Assembly: GCA_017624025.1 (NCBI GenBank)
Contig: JAGANY010000010.1
Span: 1-41,008, forward strand
Direction: 5' to 3'
Length of the DNA: 41,008 bases
DNA from: Ruminiclostridium sp.
GTDB lineage: Bacteria > Bacillota > Clostridia > Oscillospirales > Ruminococcaceae
Position numbers and translations under genes: made by a program. This document shows positions 31,570 to 40,318 of this stretch, piece by piece (the first letter of the stretch is position 1; each line of letters starts with the position of its first letter). A model generated the notes under the pieces. The model saw only the letters and a program-made list of their open reading frames with translations, made no database searches and had not been told where the DNA came from.

Positions 31570-32466
31570 ATGGCACTTGAGGATTTATTCAAGGTCGTAA
31601 AAGACCGTTTAAAAGATGAAAAGAAGCCCGAAAAAAAGGCTGAAAGCGTAGAAATACCGAAAAACCTTCTTTTTAAATGTCCAAGATGCAACACTGTTGT
31701 ATATCGTGAGGAATTCGAAAAGAACAAGCAGGTATGTATGGCTTGTAATTACCACGCACGTATAAGCCACCGTGACCGTCTCGAAATGACCATAGATAAG
31801 GGAAGCTTCCGTGAATTTGACGCCGGAATGACCTCCCTTAACCCTATCGATTTCCCCGAATACGAGGAAAAGCTTGCCGCGCTTAAGGAAAAATGCGGTA
31901 TGAACGAGGCTATTGTTACGGGTCTTTGCCGTATAAGAGGCTACGAAGCAGTTATCGGCATTATGGACAGTAATTTTATGATGGCAAGTATGGGAAGCGT
32001 TGTAGGCGAAAAGATTACCCGTGCTTTTGAATATGCAACAGAGCATAAGCTCCCCGTAATTATGTTTACGGCTTCGGGCGGTGCGAGAATGCAGGAGGGT
32101 ATCGTTTCCCTTATGCAGATGGCAAAGACCTCCGGTGCTGTTGCACGTCACGGAGAAGCAGGCCAGCTCTACATTACGGTTATGACCGACCCTACAACAG
32201 GCGGCGTTACCGCTTCCTTTGCGAGCCTCGGCGACGTTATTATTGCCGAGCCTAAGGTACTTATCGGCTTTGCAGGCAGACGAGTTATCCAGGATACTAT
32301 CCGCCAGCAGCTCCCCGACGATTTCCAGTCAGCAGAATTCCTGCTGGAAAACGGCTTTGTTGATATGATAGTTGAGCGTAAGAAGATGCGTTCGACCTTA
32401 TCTAAGCTTATGATGATGCACAACTATAAGAAAACGGAAGAACAGCTTCCGGGAAAGGACGGCTGA
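31570..32466 (+). CDS. accD: Acetyl-CoA carboxylase carboxyltransferase, beta subunit
   Basis: The 298-aa subunit has a four-cysteine zinc ribbon near the N-terminus (C37, C40, C56, C59 in FKCPRCNTVVY and QVCMACNYH) followed by the crotonase-fold carboxyltransferase half with FTASGGARMQEG and TDPTTGGVTASFA. With AccA it transfers the carboxyl group from biotin to acetyl-CoA. GGAGG lies just before the ATG. Its stop is one base from the accA start, so the two subunits are probably made in equal amounts. Confidence 0.96.
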   Translation: MALEDLFKVVKDRLKDEKKPEKKAESVEIPKNLLFKCPRCNTVVYREEFEKNKQVCMACNYHARISHRDRLEMTIDKGSFREFDAGMTSLNPIDFPEYEEKLAALKEKCGMNEAIVTGLCRIRGYEAVIGIMDSNFMMASMGSVVGEKITRAFEYATEHKLPVIMFTASGGARMQEGIVSLMQMAKTSGAVARHGEAGQLYITVMTDPTTGGVTASFASLGDVIIAEPKVLIGFAGRRVIQDTIRQQLPDDFQSAEFLLENGFVDMIVERKKMRSTLSKLMMMHNYKKTEEQLPGKDG

Positions 32467-32467
32467 G

Positions 32468-33271
32468 ATGAATACTCTTACTGCTACGGAGCGTCTTGCG
32501 ACTATCCGTCATAAAAACCGTCCGACAGTTATGGACTATATCCCCGTTATCTTCAACGATTTTCTCGAAATGCACGGCGACCGCCACTACGGAGACGACG
32601 CGGCAATTATGGGCGGCGTAGCTACCCTTAACGGTATCCCCGTTACAGTTATCGCACAGGTAAAGGGCAGAAACCTCGACGAAAACAAGAAGTCTAACTT
32701 CTCTATGCCCCATCCCGAAGGCTACCGCAAGGCTTTACGCCTCGTTAAACAGGCAGAGAAGTTCCACAGACCCGTTATCTGTCTCGTTGATACTCCCGGT
32801 GCATTCTGTGGTATCGAAGCGGAAAAGAGAGGCCAGGGCGAAGCTGTTGCACGTAATATTATGGAATTTATGCTTGTAAAAACGCCCATAATCTCTGTTG
32901 TATTGGGCGAAGGCGGAAGCGGCGGTGCACTTGCTCTTGCGGTATGCGATGAGCTTGCTATGCTCGAAAACGCTCTTTATTCCGTAATTTCTCCCCGAGG
33001 CTTTGCATCTATTTTATGGAAGGATGCTTCTAGAGAGGCAGAAGCGGCAGAGCTTATGAAGATTACTGCCGAAGACCTCGTAAAATTCGGCGTTTGCGAG
33101 AAGATTATCGACGAGCCTAACGGCGGTGCTCATACGGATATGAATTTTACAGCTATGAATATTTCCGACTATCTTAACGAGGCATTGCCCCGTCTTATGA
33201 AATTCGACACAGATACCCTTTTACAGAACAGATATGAGAAATTCCGCAAGATAGGTATGTTCGAGGAATAA
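32468..33271 (+). CDS. accA: Acetyl-CoA carboxylase carboxyltransferase, alpha subunit
   Basis: The 267-aa subunit has the characteristic FLEMHGDRHYGDDAA, FSMPHPEGYRKALRL, LVDTPGAFCGIEAE and EGGSGGALALA segments, which form the acyl-CoA side of the active site. It is shorter than the E. coli protein of about 320 because the N-terminal helical extension is missing, as in other Clostridia. It starts one base after accD with AAAGGA inside the accD end. It is the last gene of the fab/acc operon; no clear terminator follows before the acpP promoter. Confidence 0.95.
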   Translation: MNTLTATERLATIRHKNRPTVMDYIPVIFNDFLEMHGDRHYGDDAAIMGGVATLNGIPVTVIAQVKGRNLDENKKSNFSMPHPEGYRKALRLVKQAEKFHRPVICLVDTPGAFCGIEAEKRGQGEAVARNIMEFMLVKTPIISVVLGEGGSGGALALAVCDELAMLENALYSVISPRGFASILWKDASREAEAAELMKITAEDLVKFGVCEKIIDEPNGGAHTDMNFTAMNISDYLNEALPRLMKFDTDTLLQNRYEKFRKIGMFEE

Positions 33272-33360
33272 ACAAATTGCATAAAAATTAACGTTTCTTT
33301 TTGGTTTTATACATCAAAAGTTAAAATTTAAAAAAAACGGTAAAATTTTCGGAAAAGCTA

Positions 33361-33389
33361 TTGATTTTTTAAATAGTATCATTTATAAT
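33361..33389 (+). promoter_or_regulatory. Promoter of acpP
   Basis: TTGATT (33361-33366), 17 bp, TATAAT (33384-33389), in an A/T-rich gap of 185 bp after accA. An own promoter fits the need for abundant acyl carrier protein. Confidence 0.75.
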
Positions 33390-33456
33390 GGTAAAAGCTG
33401 ATACAGTGAAACTGTACTAATTTATTAATTATTAATCTTATTGGAGGATTTGAAAG

Positions 33457-33690
33457 ATGATTTTTGAAAAGGTAAAGAGCATTATCGTTGACCAGCTTGA
33501 CGTTGACGAAGATAAGGTAACAATGAACGCTAATATCCAGGATGACCTCGGTGCTGACTCCCTCGATATCGTTGACCTCGTAATGAGCTTCGAAGACGAA
33601 TTCGATATGGAAATTCCTGATGACCAGGTTGAAAATATCAAGACTGTAGGCGACGTAGTTAAGTACGTTGAAGAAAACACAGAAGCATAA
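33457..33690 (+). CDS. acpP: Acyl carrier protein
   Basis: The 77-aa acidic helical protein carries growing acyl chains. The phosphopantetheine site is S35 in [12 protein letters not shown]. Length and charge are typical. GGAGG is 9 nt before the ATG. It completes the type II fatty-acid synthase set in this region, being transcribed separately from the operon upstream and followed by a terminator. Confidence 0.96.
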   Translation: MIFEKVKSIIVDQLDVDEDKVTMNANIQDDLGADSLDIVDLVMSFEDEFDMEIPDDQVENIKTVGDVVKYVEENTEA

Positions 33691-33696
33691 TTTATT

Positions 33697-33725
33697 ACCG
33701 CTGTACTGACGTACGGCGGTTTTTG
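33697..33725 (+). terminator. Terminator of acpP
   Basis: ACCGCTGTAC and GTACGGCGGT pair around TGAC with one mismatch, followed by TTTTT. Confidence 0.85.
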
Positions 33726-33751
33726 CTTATATAAACGAAGGGAGTATTGCT

Positions 33752-34000
33752 TTGGAGGACATATTTGAATGGCTTATACCTGTATTGTTTTTTTCAGTCC
33801 CTTTGGTAAGCCTTCTTATATATCTCGTTTCGGTCACAGGCTGGATTTTTTCTCCTAAGGAAAGTCACAGGCGTGAAAAATTCAACAAGCTTTGTAAGGC
33901 TTCGTCACGAATTATTATAGGCTGGCTTACCGTTTTCGGAGTTATTATGATTTTCGTGCTTGTTTTTATTCTTGTTTTCGGCATACCAGCCCAGCAATAA
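33752..34000 (+). CDS. Small membrane protein, 82 aa
   Basis: I do not recognise this protein. It begins at TTG 33752, 8 nt after GGGAG. It has two hydrophobic helices (about 7-32 and 53-76) separated by a basic loop (SPKESHRREKFNKLCKASSR). With so short a chain, both ends are probably on the same side of the membrane. It sits alone between the acpP terminator and the leuA promoter. There is nothing to indicate a function. Confidence 0.6.
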   Translation: MEDIFEWLIPVLFFSVPLVSLLIYLVSVTGWIFSPKESHRREKFNKLCKASSRIIIGWLTVFGVIMIFVLVFILVFGIPAQQ

Positions 34001-34013
34001 ATTAAAAAAACTC

Positions 34014-34042
34014 TTGACAAATCCAAAAACCTCTGTTATAAT
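34014..34042 (+). promoter_or_regulatory. Promoter of the T-box leader and leuA
   Basis: TTGACA (34014-34019), 17 bp, TATAAT (34037-34042): consensus sigma-A promoter. Transcription starts near 34049 and enters the T-box. Confidence 0.88.
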
Positions 34043-34048
34043 AACGAT

Positions 34049-34316
34049 AATCTAATATTGTAAATGCAATGACAGGGAACAAAGCAGTCATTTCTTTTTC
34101 AGAGAGCCGTTGTGTGGTGTGAAACGGTATTGAAGGATTGTCATAACTCGCCCTTAAGCAGTCGGCCGAAATAACAGTAGGTTTGAACGGGTTCTCCCGT
34201 TACAGAGAAGCACATTGATGGATGTGTATTAAGCGGATGTATTGTAATAATACATCAAAAAGAGTGGTACCGCGAGGATTATCCCCGTCTCTTATTATAA
34301 GAGACGGGGTTTTTTA
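34049..34316 (+). promoter_or_regulatory. T-box riboswitch, probably leucine-specific, with terminator
   Basis: The 320-nt leader of leuA has the hallmarks of a T-box: AGAGAG with GGTG in the stem I region, the T-box sequence GTGGTACCGCG at 34264-34274, and a terminator with CCCCGTCTC and GAGACGGGG arms (34283-34309) followed by T residues. Uncharged tRNA binding would favour the antiterminator and allow leuA transcription. In stem I the likely specifier is CTC (34147-34149, in AACTCGCCC), a leucine codon, consistent with the downstream gene. The specifier call rests on position and context, not on a folded model. Confidence 0.88.
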
Positions 34317-34369
34317 TTTGTATTGCAATATTGATTGAATTTTTATAAATGCCGAAAGGAAAAAAGCTT

Positions 34370-36043
34370 ATGAACACACAGAAGTATCAGAAAAACTACT
34401 TTATGCCCCCCGAAAGCTGTTACGACTGGACAAAGAAGGAATGTATCGAAAAGGCACCGATATGGTGCAGTGTTGACCTTCGTGACGGCAACCAGGCTCT
34501 TATCGTGCCTATGAATTTAGAGGAGAAGCTCTCCTTCTTCAAGACCCTTGTTGACGTAGGCTTTAAGGAAATCGAAATCGGCTTCCCTGCCGCAAGCGAG
34601 ACCGAATACGAGTTCTGCCGTGCTCTTATCGAAAGAAAGCTTATCCCCTCCGATGTAAAGATACAGGTTCTTACCCAGTCCCGTGAGCATATCATAAAAA
34701 AGACCTTCGAGGCTCTCGAGGGTGCTGAAAACGCTATCGTTCATCTCTACAACTCTACCTCTGTCGCACAGCGTGAGCAGGTTTTCCGCAAGAGCAAGGA
34801 AGAAATTACTGAGATTGCGGTTACGGGAGCAAGGCTTCTTAAGGAATATGCCGAAAAGACCCCCGGCAACTTCAGCTTCGAGTATTCCCCCGAAAGCTTT
34901 ACGGGTACTGAACCCGAATACGCCCTCGAGGTATGCAATAAGGTTCTCGAAATATGGGAACCGACTCCCGAAAATAAGGCTATTATTAACCTTCCCGTAA
35001 CGGTACAGCTTTCAATGCCCCATATCTACGCCTGCCAGGTCGAATATATGTGCGACAATCTCTATAAGCGTGAAAACGTAATAGTTTCCCTCCATCCCCA
35101 TAATGACAGAGGCTGTGCGGTAGCCGACGCCGAGCTCGGACTTCTCGCCGGAGCACACCGTGTCGAGGGTACTCTTTTCGGAAACGGCGAGCGTACAGGA
35201 AACGTCGATATCGTTACCCTCGCTCTTAATATGTTCAGCCACGGTGTTGAACCCGAGCTTGATTTTACCGATTTGCCGAAGCTCGTAAAGATTTACGAGC
35301 AGATGACCTGTATGCACGTAAGCGACCGCCAGCCCTACAGCGGTTCTCTCGTTTTCGCTGCCTTCTCCGGCTCACACCAGGACGCTATCGCAAAGGGTAT
35401 GCACTGGAGAAGCGAGGAGGGTCACGACCCTCACTGGTCAGTACCCTATCTTCCTATCGACCCTATGGATATCGGCAGACAGTATGACGGTGATATTATC
35501 CGTATCAACAGCCAGAGCGGAAAGGGCGGAATCGGCTTCCTTCTCGAACAGAAATACGGTATCTCCCTTCCTCCGAAGTTCCGTGAGGTCGTGGGCTACG
35601 CTGTAAAGGATGTTTCCGACAAACAGCACCGCGAGCTTTCCCCCGAGGACGTTTACGATATCTTCAGAGGTCAGTTCGTCAACGTAACCTCTCCCCTTAA
35701 GGTTACAGAGGTTCATTACAAGCAGAACGAGGGCAGATTCACAGCAGAGCTTAAAACAATGTTAAGAGGCGAGAAGAAGGTCATAAGCGGAGAAGGAAAC
35801 GGCCGATTAAACGCTGTTACAACGGCACTTAAGTCCCTCCTCGGAGTTAATTTCTCAATCATAAGCTACTCCGAACAAGCCCTCGAGCAAGGCTCACAGT
35901 CGAAGGCTATGTCCTATATCGAAATAAGAGGCGAGAACGGAACAGTATCCTGGGGTGCGGGTACTGATACGGATATTATCTTGTCGTCTGTTTATGCTCT
36001 TACAAGTGCTATCAACAGAGGGAGCTTAGTGGATGAAGGATGA
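34370..36043 (+). CDS. leuA: 2-isopropylmalate synthase
   Basis: The 557-aa enzyme condenses acetyl-CoA with 2-oxoisovalerate, the first step of leucine synthesis. Motifs are VDLRDGNQAL (metal and substrate site), HPHNDRG (metal-binding histidines) and GNGERTGNVD. A C-terminal regulatory domain for leucine feedback follows from about 430. It is the longer LeuA type of about 560 residues. The ATG at 34370 is 9 nt after AAAGGA. It is controlled by the T-box at 34049-34316. The last codons (LVDEG) and the stop TGA lie at the edge of the intergenic repeat 36031-36220, so the natural C-terminus may have been altered by repeat insertion. Confidence 0.95.
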   Translation: MNTQKYQKNYFMPPESCYDWTKKECIEKAPIWCSVDLRDGNQALIVPMNLEEKLSFFKTLVDVGFKEIEIGFPAASETEYEFCRALIERKLIPSDVKIQVLTQSREHIIKKTFEALEGAENAIVHLYNSTSVAQREQVFRKSKEEITEIAVTGARLLKEYAEKTPGNFSFEYSPESFTGTEPEYALEVCNKVLEIWEPTPENKAIINLPVTVQLSMPHIYACQVEYMCDNLYKRENVIVSLHPHNDRGCAVADAELGLLAGAHRVEGTLFGNGERTGNVDIVTLALNMFSHGVEPELDFTDLPKLVKIYEQMTCMHVSDRQPYSGSLVFAAFSGSHQDAIAKGMHWRSEEGHDPHWSVPYLPIDPMDIGRQYDGDIIRINSQSGKGGIGFLLEQKYGISLPPKFREVVGYAVKDVSDKQHRELSPEDVYDIFRGQFVNVTSPLKVTEVHYKQNEGRFTAELKTMLRGEKKVISGEGNGRLNAVTTALKSLLGVNFSIISYSEQALEQGSQSKAMSYIEIRGENGTVSWGAGTDTDIILSSVYALTSAINRGSLVDEG

Positions 36044-36220
36044 ATGATGAAGGATGAATGATTGTGGTGTCCGCCGAGGGCGGACGGATTTTAAATAATA
36101 AAAAACAAGGTCACGGTTTACTGTGACCTTGTTTTTTATTATAATCTATCGCCAAAGGCGATACCTTAATCTTTCATCATTCATTTTTCATCATTCATCT
36201 TAATTATTCATCATTCATCC
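36031..36220. repeat. Intergenic repeat copy with terminator-like hairpin after leuA
   Basis: The segment begins GGATGAAGGATGAATGATGA and ends ATTATTCATCATTCATCC, imperfect terminal inverted repeats. Inside lie GTCCGCCGAGGGCGGAC, a strong hairpin AACAAGGTCAC/GTGACCTTGTT at about 36104-36132 followed by T residues, and TATCGCCAAAGGCGATA. The central hairpin probably terminates leuA transcription. Confidence 0.8.
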
Positions 36221-36250
36221 GCTTACTGCAATGATTTCTCCCAATTTTCA

Positions 36251-36279
36251 TTGACAAAAATAAAAATATATAGTATAAT
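36251..36279 (+). promoter_or_regulatory. Promoter of secA
   Basis: TTGACA (36251-36256), 17 bp, TATAAT (36274-36279): perfect sigma-A match, about 55 bp of leader before the ATG at 36340. Confidence 0.88.
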
Positions 36280-36339
36280 AGATGGGAATATTGAATAATA
36301 AAAGGGTGAATTATCCCCAAAAGAAAGGATTGCTATAAA

Positions 36340-37197
36340 ATGGGACTTTTCAGTAAGCTTTTCGGAAGCTATTCCGAAAAGGAGGTAAAAAGAATAGAGG
36401 GCACAAAACAGGCTGTCCTTAATCTCGAGCCTATGTACCAGGCTATGACTGATAAGGAGCTCCAGAATCAGACTAATGTCCTTAAGGGACGTCTCGCTGA
36501 AGGCGAATCTCTCGATTCTATCCTCCCCGACGCATTCGCTGTATGCCGTGAGGCCATGTGGCGTGTTATCGGTATCAAGCCTTATCCTGTACAGATTATA
36601 GGCGGTATCGTTCTCCATCAGGGACGTATTGCGGAAATGAGAACAGGTGAAGGTAAGACTTATGTCGCTGCTCTTCCCTCTTATCTTAACGCTCTTACAG
36701 GAAAAGGCGTTCACGTTGTAACCGTAAACGACTACCTCGCAAAGCGAGACAGCGAGCTTATCGGCCGTGTACACCGCTTCCTCGGACTTACAGTAGGCCT
36801 TATTATCCACGATAAGCCTAACGATGAAAGAAGAAAGGCTTATGCCTGTGATATAACATACGGCACAAACAACGAGTACGGCTTCGACTATCTCCGTGAC
36901 AATATGTGCATAAGAAAAACCGAAAAGGTTCAGCGTGAAATGAACTTCGCTATTGTCGATGAAGTTGACTCTATCCTTATTGATGAAGCAAGAACTCCTC
37001 TTATTATTTCGGGCAGAGGCGACAAGCCTACCGAAAATTACGAAAAGGCTGATAAGCTCGCAAGAATGCTTAAGCCTATAAAGGTTGTTGAGGTTGACGC
37101 AAAGGAAGAACAGGACGATTATGACGGCGATTATATTATCGACGAAAAGGCAAAGACCGCTACTCTTCTTCCCTCGGGCGTAAAGAAGGCCGAGTAA
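36340..37197 (+). CDS. secA: Preprotein translocase ATPase SecA, N-terminal part (ends at an in-frame TAA)
   Basis: This 285-aa part contains the first half of the SecA motor: [13 protein letters not shown] (Walker A, about 97-108), [11 protein letters not shown], the [16 protein letters not shown] signature and [19 protein letters not shown] (Walker B and following). It stops at TAA 37195-37197 within VKKAE-stop-YFGIENL, a place where other SecA proteins continue without a gap. The seven codons after the stop and the rest of the gene at 37219 are in the same frame. SecA drives protein export through SecYEG and is essential, so a real null allele would be lethal. A sequencing or assembly error, or read-through, is more likely than true loss. 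AAAGGA precedes the ATG. Confidence 0.9.
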   Translation: MGLFSKLFGSYSEKEVKRIEGTKQAVLNLEPMYQAMTDKELQNQTNVLKGRLAEGESLDSILPDAFAVCREAMWRVIGIKPYPVQIIGGIVLHQGRIAEMRTGEGKTYVAALPSYLNALTGKGVHVVTVNDYLAKRDSELIGRVHRFLGLTVGLIIHDKPNDERRKAYACDITYGTNNEYGFDYLRDNMCIRKTEKVQREMNFAIVDEVDSILIDEARTPLIISGRGDKPTENYEKADKLARMLKPIKVVEVDAKEEQDDYDGDYIIDEKAKTATLLPSGVKKAE

Positions 37198-37218
37198 TAT
37201 TTCGGCATTGAAAACCTT

Positions 37219-39066
37219 ATGGACCCCGATAACCTTACTCTTCTCCACCACGTTAACCAGGCTATCAAGGCTCACGGCTGTATGCACCTCGATATCGAAT
37301 ACGTTGTTAAGGACGGCGAAATCGTAATCGTTGACGAATTTACGGGACGTCTTATGTTCGGTCGTCGTTTCAACGAAGGTTTACACCAGGCTATCGAAGC
37401 AAAGGAAGGCGTAAAGGTTAAGAACGAGAGCAAGACCCTCGCTACCATTACCTTCCAGAACTTCTTCCGTCTTTACAATAAGCTTTCCGGTATGACCGGT
37501 ACAGCTATGACCGAGGAAACCGAATTCAGAGGTATCTACGGCCTTGACGTTATCGAAATTCCTACAAATAAGCCTGTTATCCGTATCGATAACCAGGATC
37601 AGGTATATAAGAATGAACACGGTAAGTTTACCGCTGCTATAAGACAGATTCAGGAATGCCACGAAAAGGGTCAGCCTGTACTTGTAGGTACAATCTCTAT
37701 CGAAAAGTCCGAGCTTCTTTCCAAGATGCTCAAGAAGACAGGCATAAAGCACGAGGTTCTTAACGCAAAGAACCACGAGCGTGAAGCTGAAATCGTTGCA
37801 CAGGCAGGCAAGAAGGGTGCTGTTACCATCGCTACAAATATGGCGGGCCGTGGTACAGATATTATGCTCGGCGGTAACCCCGAATATCTCGCTAAGGCAG
37901 AAATGAGAAAGCAGGGTATCGACGACGAGCTTATTAACGAAGCAACAGGCTTCGCTGAAACAGACAACGAGGATATCTTAAAGGCAAGAGCCCTCTATAC
38001 CGAGCTTAACAACAAGTATAAGGAACAGATTGCTCCCGAAGCTGAAGAAGTAAGAAATGCGGGCGGTCTCTTTATCCTCGGTACAGAGCGTCACGAATCC
38101 CGCCGTATCGATAACCAGTTAAGAGGCCGTGCAGGCCGACAGGGCGACCCCGGCGAAAGCTGTTTCTTCGTATCCCTCGAGGACGACCTTATGCGTCTCT
38201 TCGGCGGTGAAAAGGTACAGGCAATTATGGAGACCCTTAAGATTGACGAGGATATCCCGATTGAAACAGGGCTTCTTACAAAGACTATCGAATCCTCACA
38301 GCGTAAGATTGAAGGCAGAAACTACTCTATCCGTAAGTCTGTCCTCGATTTTGACGATGTTATGTCACAGCAGAGAATGACAATCTACTCCCAGCGTTCA
38401 AAGGTTCTCGACGGAGACGATATAAGCGACAATATCCACTCTATGATTACCGAGAGCATCCAGGAAAATATCGATATGTACTGCCAGGGCGATATTGCCG
38501 AAAACTGGAACCTTACAGGTCTCAGAGAGCATTATGCAGGCGTTCTTACTACTCCCGACGACCTCGTTTATACAACAGAAGAGCTTAACGAGGTTCAGAA
38601 GAAGGATATCGTAGAAGAGCTTACCGACCGTGCCCTCGCAATCTACTCCGCTAAGGAAGCCGAATACGGCCCCGAAATTATGCGTGAGGTTGAGCGTGTC
38701 GTTCTTCTTAAGAACGTTGACTCAAAGTGGATGGACCATATCGACGCTATGGATGAGCTTAAACAGGGTATTTACCTCCGTTCTATGGGTCAGAAGGACC
38801 CCGTTGTCGAATACCGTTTCGAAGGCTTCGCTATGTTCGACGAAATGATTGCCTCTATAAGAGAGGATACAGTAAGAATGATTCTTACCTTCCGTATCAA
38901 TCCCCAGAGACAGGCTCCCCAGAGAGAACGTGTAATGCGTCCCGACGCTCCCAACTCCGGTGCAACCGTACGCAAGACCGCTGACCAGAAGGTAGGCAGA
39001 AACGACCCCTGCCCTTGCGGAAGCGGAAAGAAGTATAAGAAGTGCTGTGGAGCAGGACTTGAATAA
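37219..39066 (+). CDS. secA: Preprotein translocase ATPase SecA, C-terminal part (in frame after the TAA)
   Basis: The 615 residues from the first Met after the stop hold the remainder of SecA: the preprotein-binding region (FTGRLMFGRRFNEGLHQAIEAKEG), TNMAGRGTDIMLGGNP, QLRGRAGRQGDPGES of the second ATPase half, the helical scaffold and wing regions, and a C-terminal SEC-C zinc motif NDPCPCGSGKKYKKCC. Codons from 37198 belong to the same frame. No ribosome-binding site precedes the ATG at 37219, so separate translation is unlikely. Together with the N-terminal part, the gene spans 36340-39066, about 908 codons, the normal size for SecA of this type. Confidence 0.9.
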   Translation: MDPDNLTLLHHVNQAIKAHGCMHLDIEYVVKDGEIVIVDEFTGRLMFGRRFNEGLHQAIEAKEGVKVKNESKTLATITFQNFFRLYNKLSGMTGTAMTEETEFRGIYGLDVIEIPTNKPVIRIDNQDQVYKNEHGKFTAAIRQIQECHEKGQPVLVGTISIEKSELLSKMLKKTGIKHEVLNAKNHEREAEIVAQAGKKGAVTIATNMAGRGTDIMLGGNPEYLAKAEMRKQGIDDELINEATGFAETDNEDILKARALYTELNNKYKEQIAPEAEEVRNAGGLFILGTERHESRRIDNQLRGRAGRQGDPGESCFFVSLEDDLMRLFGGEKVQAIMETLKIDEDIPIETGLLTKTIESSQRKIEGRNYSIRKSVLDFDDVMSQQRMTIYSQRSKVLDGDDISDNIHSMITESIQENIDMYCQGDIAENWNLTGLREHYAGVLTTPDDLVYTTEELNEVQKKDIVEELTDRALAIYSAKEAEYGPEIMREVERVVLLKNVDSKWMDHIDAMDELKQGIYLRSMGQKDPVVEYRFEGFAMFDEMIASIREDTVRMILTFRINPQRQAPQRERVMRPDAPNSGATVRKTADQKVGRNDPCPCGSGKKYKKCCGAGLE

Positions 39067-39127
39067 TAGCCTCAAACTCGCCCCTTTTCCCCGTGAAGAG
39101 GGGCATACATACCGAAAGGATAAACCC

Positions 39128-40288
39128 ATGATAAACGAAATCAGAAACGAACTCACAAACCATATTATTCCTTTCTGGGATAATCTCGAGGATAAGGAAA
39201 ACGGCGGTTTCTACGGCTTTATGGATAATGACCTTAAGCTCGACAAGAACGCTCCTAAAGGCGTTATTCTCCACTCCCGAATCCTCTGGTTCTATTCAAA
39301 CTGTTACCTTACCTTAAAGGACGAAAAGTGTCTCGAAAAGGCAAAGGGCTGTTACGAATTTATGTCAAAGTACTGTGTTGACCGTGAAAACGGCGGTGTT
39401 TACTGGATGGTTAACGCTGACGGCTCGGTTAATGACGATATGAAGCATACATACTGTCAGGCGTTCTTCGTTTACGCTCTCGCAAGCTACTATGACGCAA
39501 GCAAGGACGAATCCGCCCTCGCTTTAGCTATGGAGGTCTTTAAGACTATTGAAGAAAAATGCACAGACGATGTTGCATATCTCGAGGCTATGTCGAGAAA
39601 GTGGGAGCTTGTTGAAAACGACGCTCTCTCCGAAAACGGACTTATGGCTGATAAGACAATGAACACAACTCTTCACCTCCTCGAAGCATACACAGAGCTT
39701 TACCGTGTATCGAAGAACGAGGATGTCCTTTCCCGCCTTAAGTTCCAGACAAGAATCTTCCTCGACAAGATTTTCTATGCCGAGGACGACAGACTTCTCG
39801 TATTCTTCGACAAGAACCTTAAGGTTATCGGCGATATCCATTCCTACGGCCACGATATCGAAGCAACCTGGCTTTTGGACAGAGCCTGTGAGGTTATGGG
39901 CGACGAGGCTCTTACTAAGGAAGTTTCCGCTATGAACGAAAGAATCGTAGCGAACATAAAGAAGCTCGCTTACCGTGGCGGCTCTCTCCTTAACGAAAGA
40001 GACAAGTCCGAAATCAACACCTGGCGTATCTGGTGGGTACAGGCTGAGGCTGTTGTGGGCTTTATGAACGGCTATAAGAAATATAACAACCCCGAATACC
40101 TCGAGGTTGCAGAGTCAATCTGGAATTATATAAAGAACAATATCGTTGACAAGCGTGAGGGCGGAGAATGGTTCTCACAGCTTGATGAAAACGGCGTACC
40201 CGCACAGTTCAAGGCTGTGGTTGACCCCTGGAAGTGTCCTTACCACAACGGCAGAATGTGCCTCGAAGTTATCAACAGAACCAAGTAA
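39128..40288 (+). CDS. Cellobiose 2-epimerase
   Basis: The 386-aa cytoplasmic enzyme of the N-acylglucosamine 2-epimerase superfamily converts the reducing-end glucose of cellobiose to mannose, allowing 4-O-glucosyl-mannose to be phosphorolysed. It closely follows the Ruminococcus albus enzyme as I remember it: HIIPFWDNL, ENGGFYG, KGVILHSRILWFYSN, ALSENGLMADKTMN, GDIHSYGHDIEATWL (H242), RVWWVQAEA-like INTWRIWWVQAEAVVGF, and PWKCPYHNGRMC (H373), with both catalytic histidines kept. The ATG at 39128 follows GAAAGGA; a frame from 39047 overlaps secA and is rejected. No mannan phosphorylase gene is adjacent. Confidence 0.93.
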   Translation: MINEIRNELTNHIIPFWDNLEDKENGGFYGFMDNDLKLDKNAPKGVILHSRILWFYSNCYLTLKDEKCLEKAKGCYEFMSKYCVDRENGGVYWMVNADGSVNDDMKHTYCQAFFVYALASYYDASKDESALALAMEVFKTIEEKCTDDVAYLEAMSRKWELVENDALSENGLMADKTMNTTLHLLEAYTELYRVSKNEDVLSRLKFQTRIFLDKIFYAEDDRLLVFFDKNLKVIGDIHSYGHDIEATWLLDRACEVMGDEALTKEVSAMNERIVANIKKLAYRGGSLLNERDKSEINTWRIWWVQAEAVVGFMNGYKKYNNPEYLEVAESIWNYIKNNIVDKREGGEWFSQLDENGVPAQFKAVVDPWKCPYHNGRMCLEVINRTK

Positions 40289-40318
40289 TCGGCTTTAAGG
40301 GAATTTTAAGGAGTCCTT

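Noticed and set aside
36223..37287. 354-aa frame on the minus strand
   Set aside because: Antisense to the secA N-terminal region and its promoter; a shadow of a well-supported gene.
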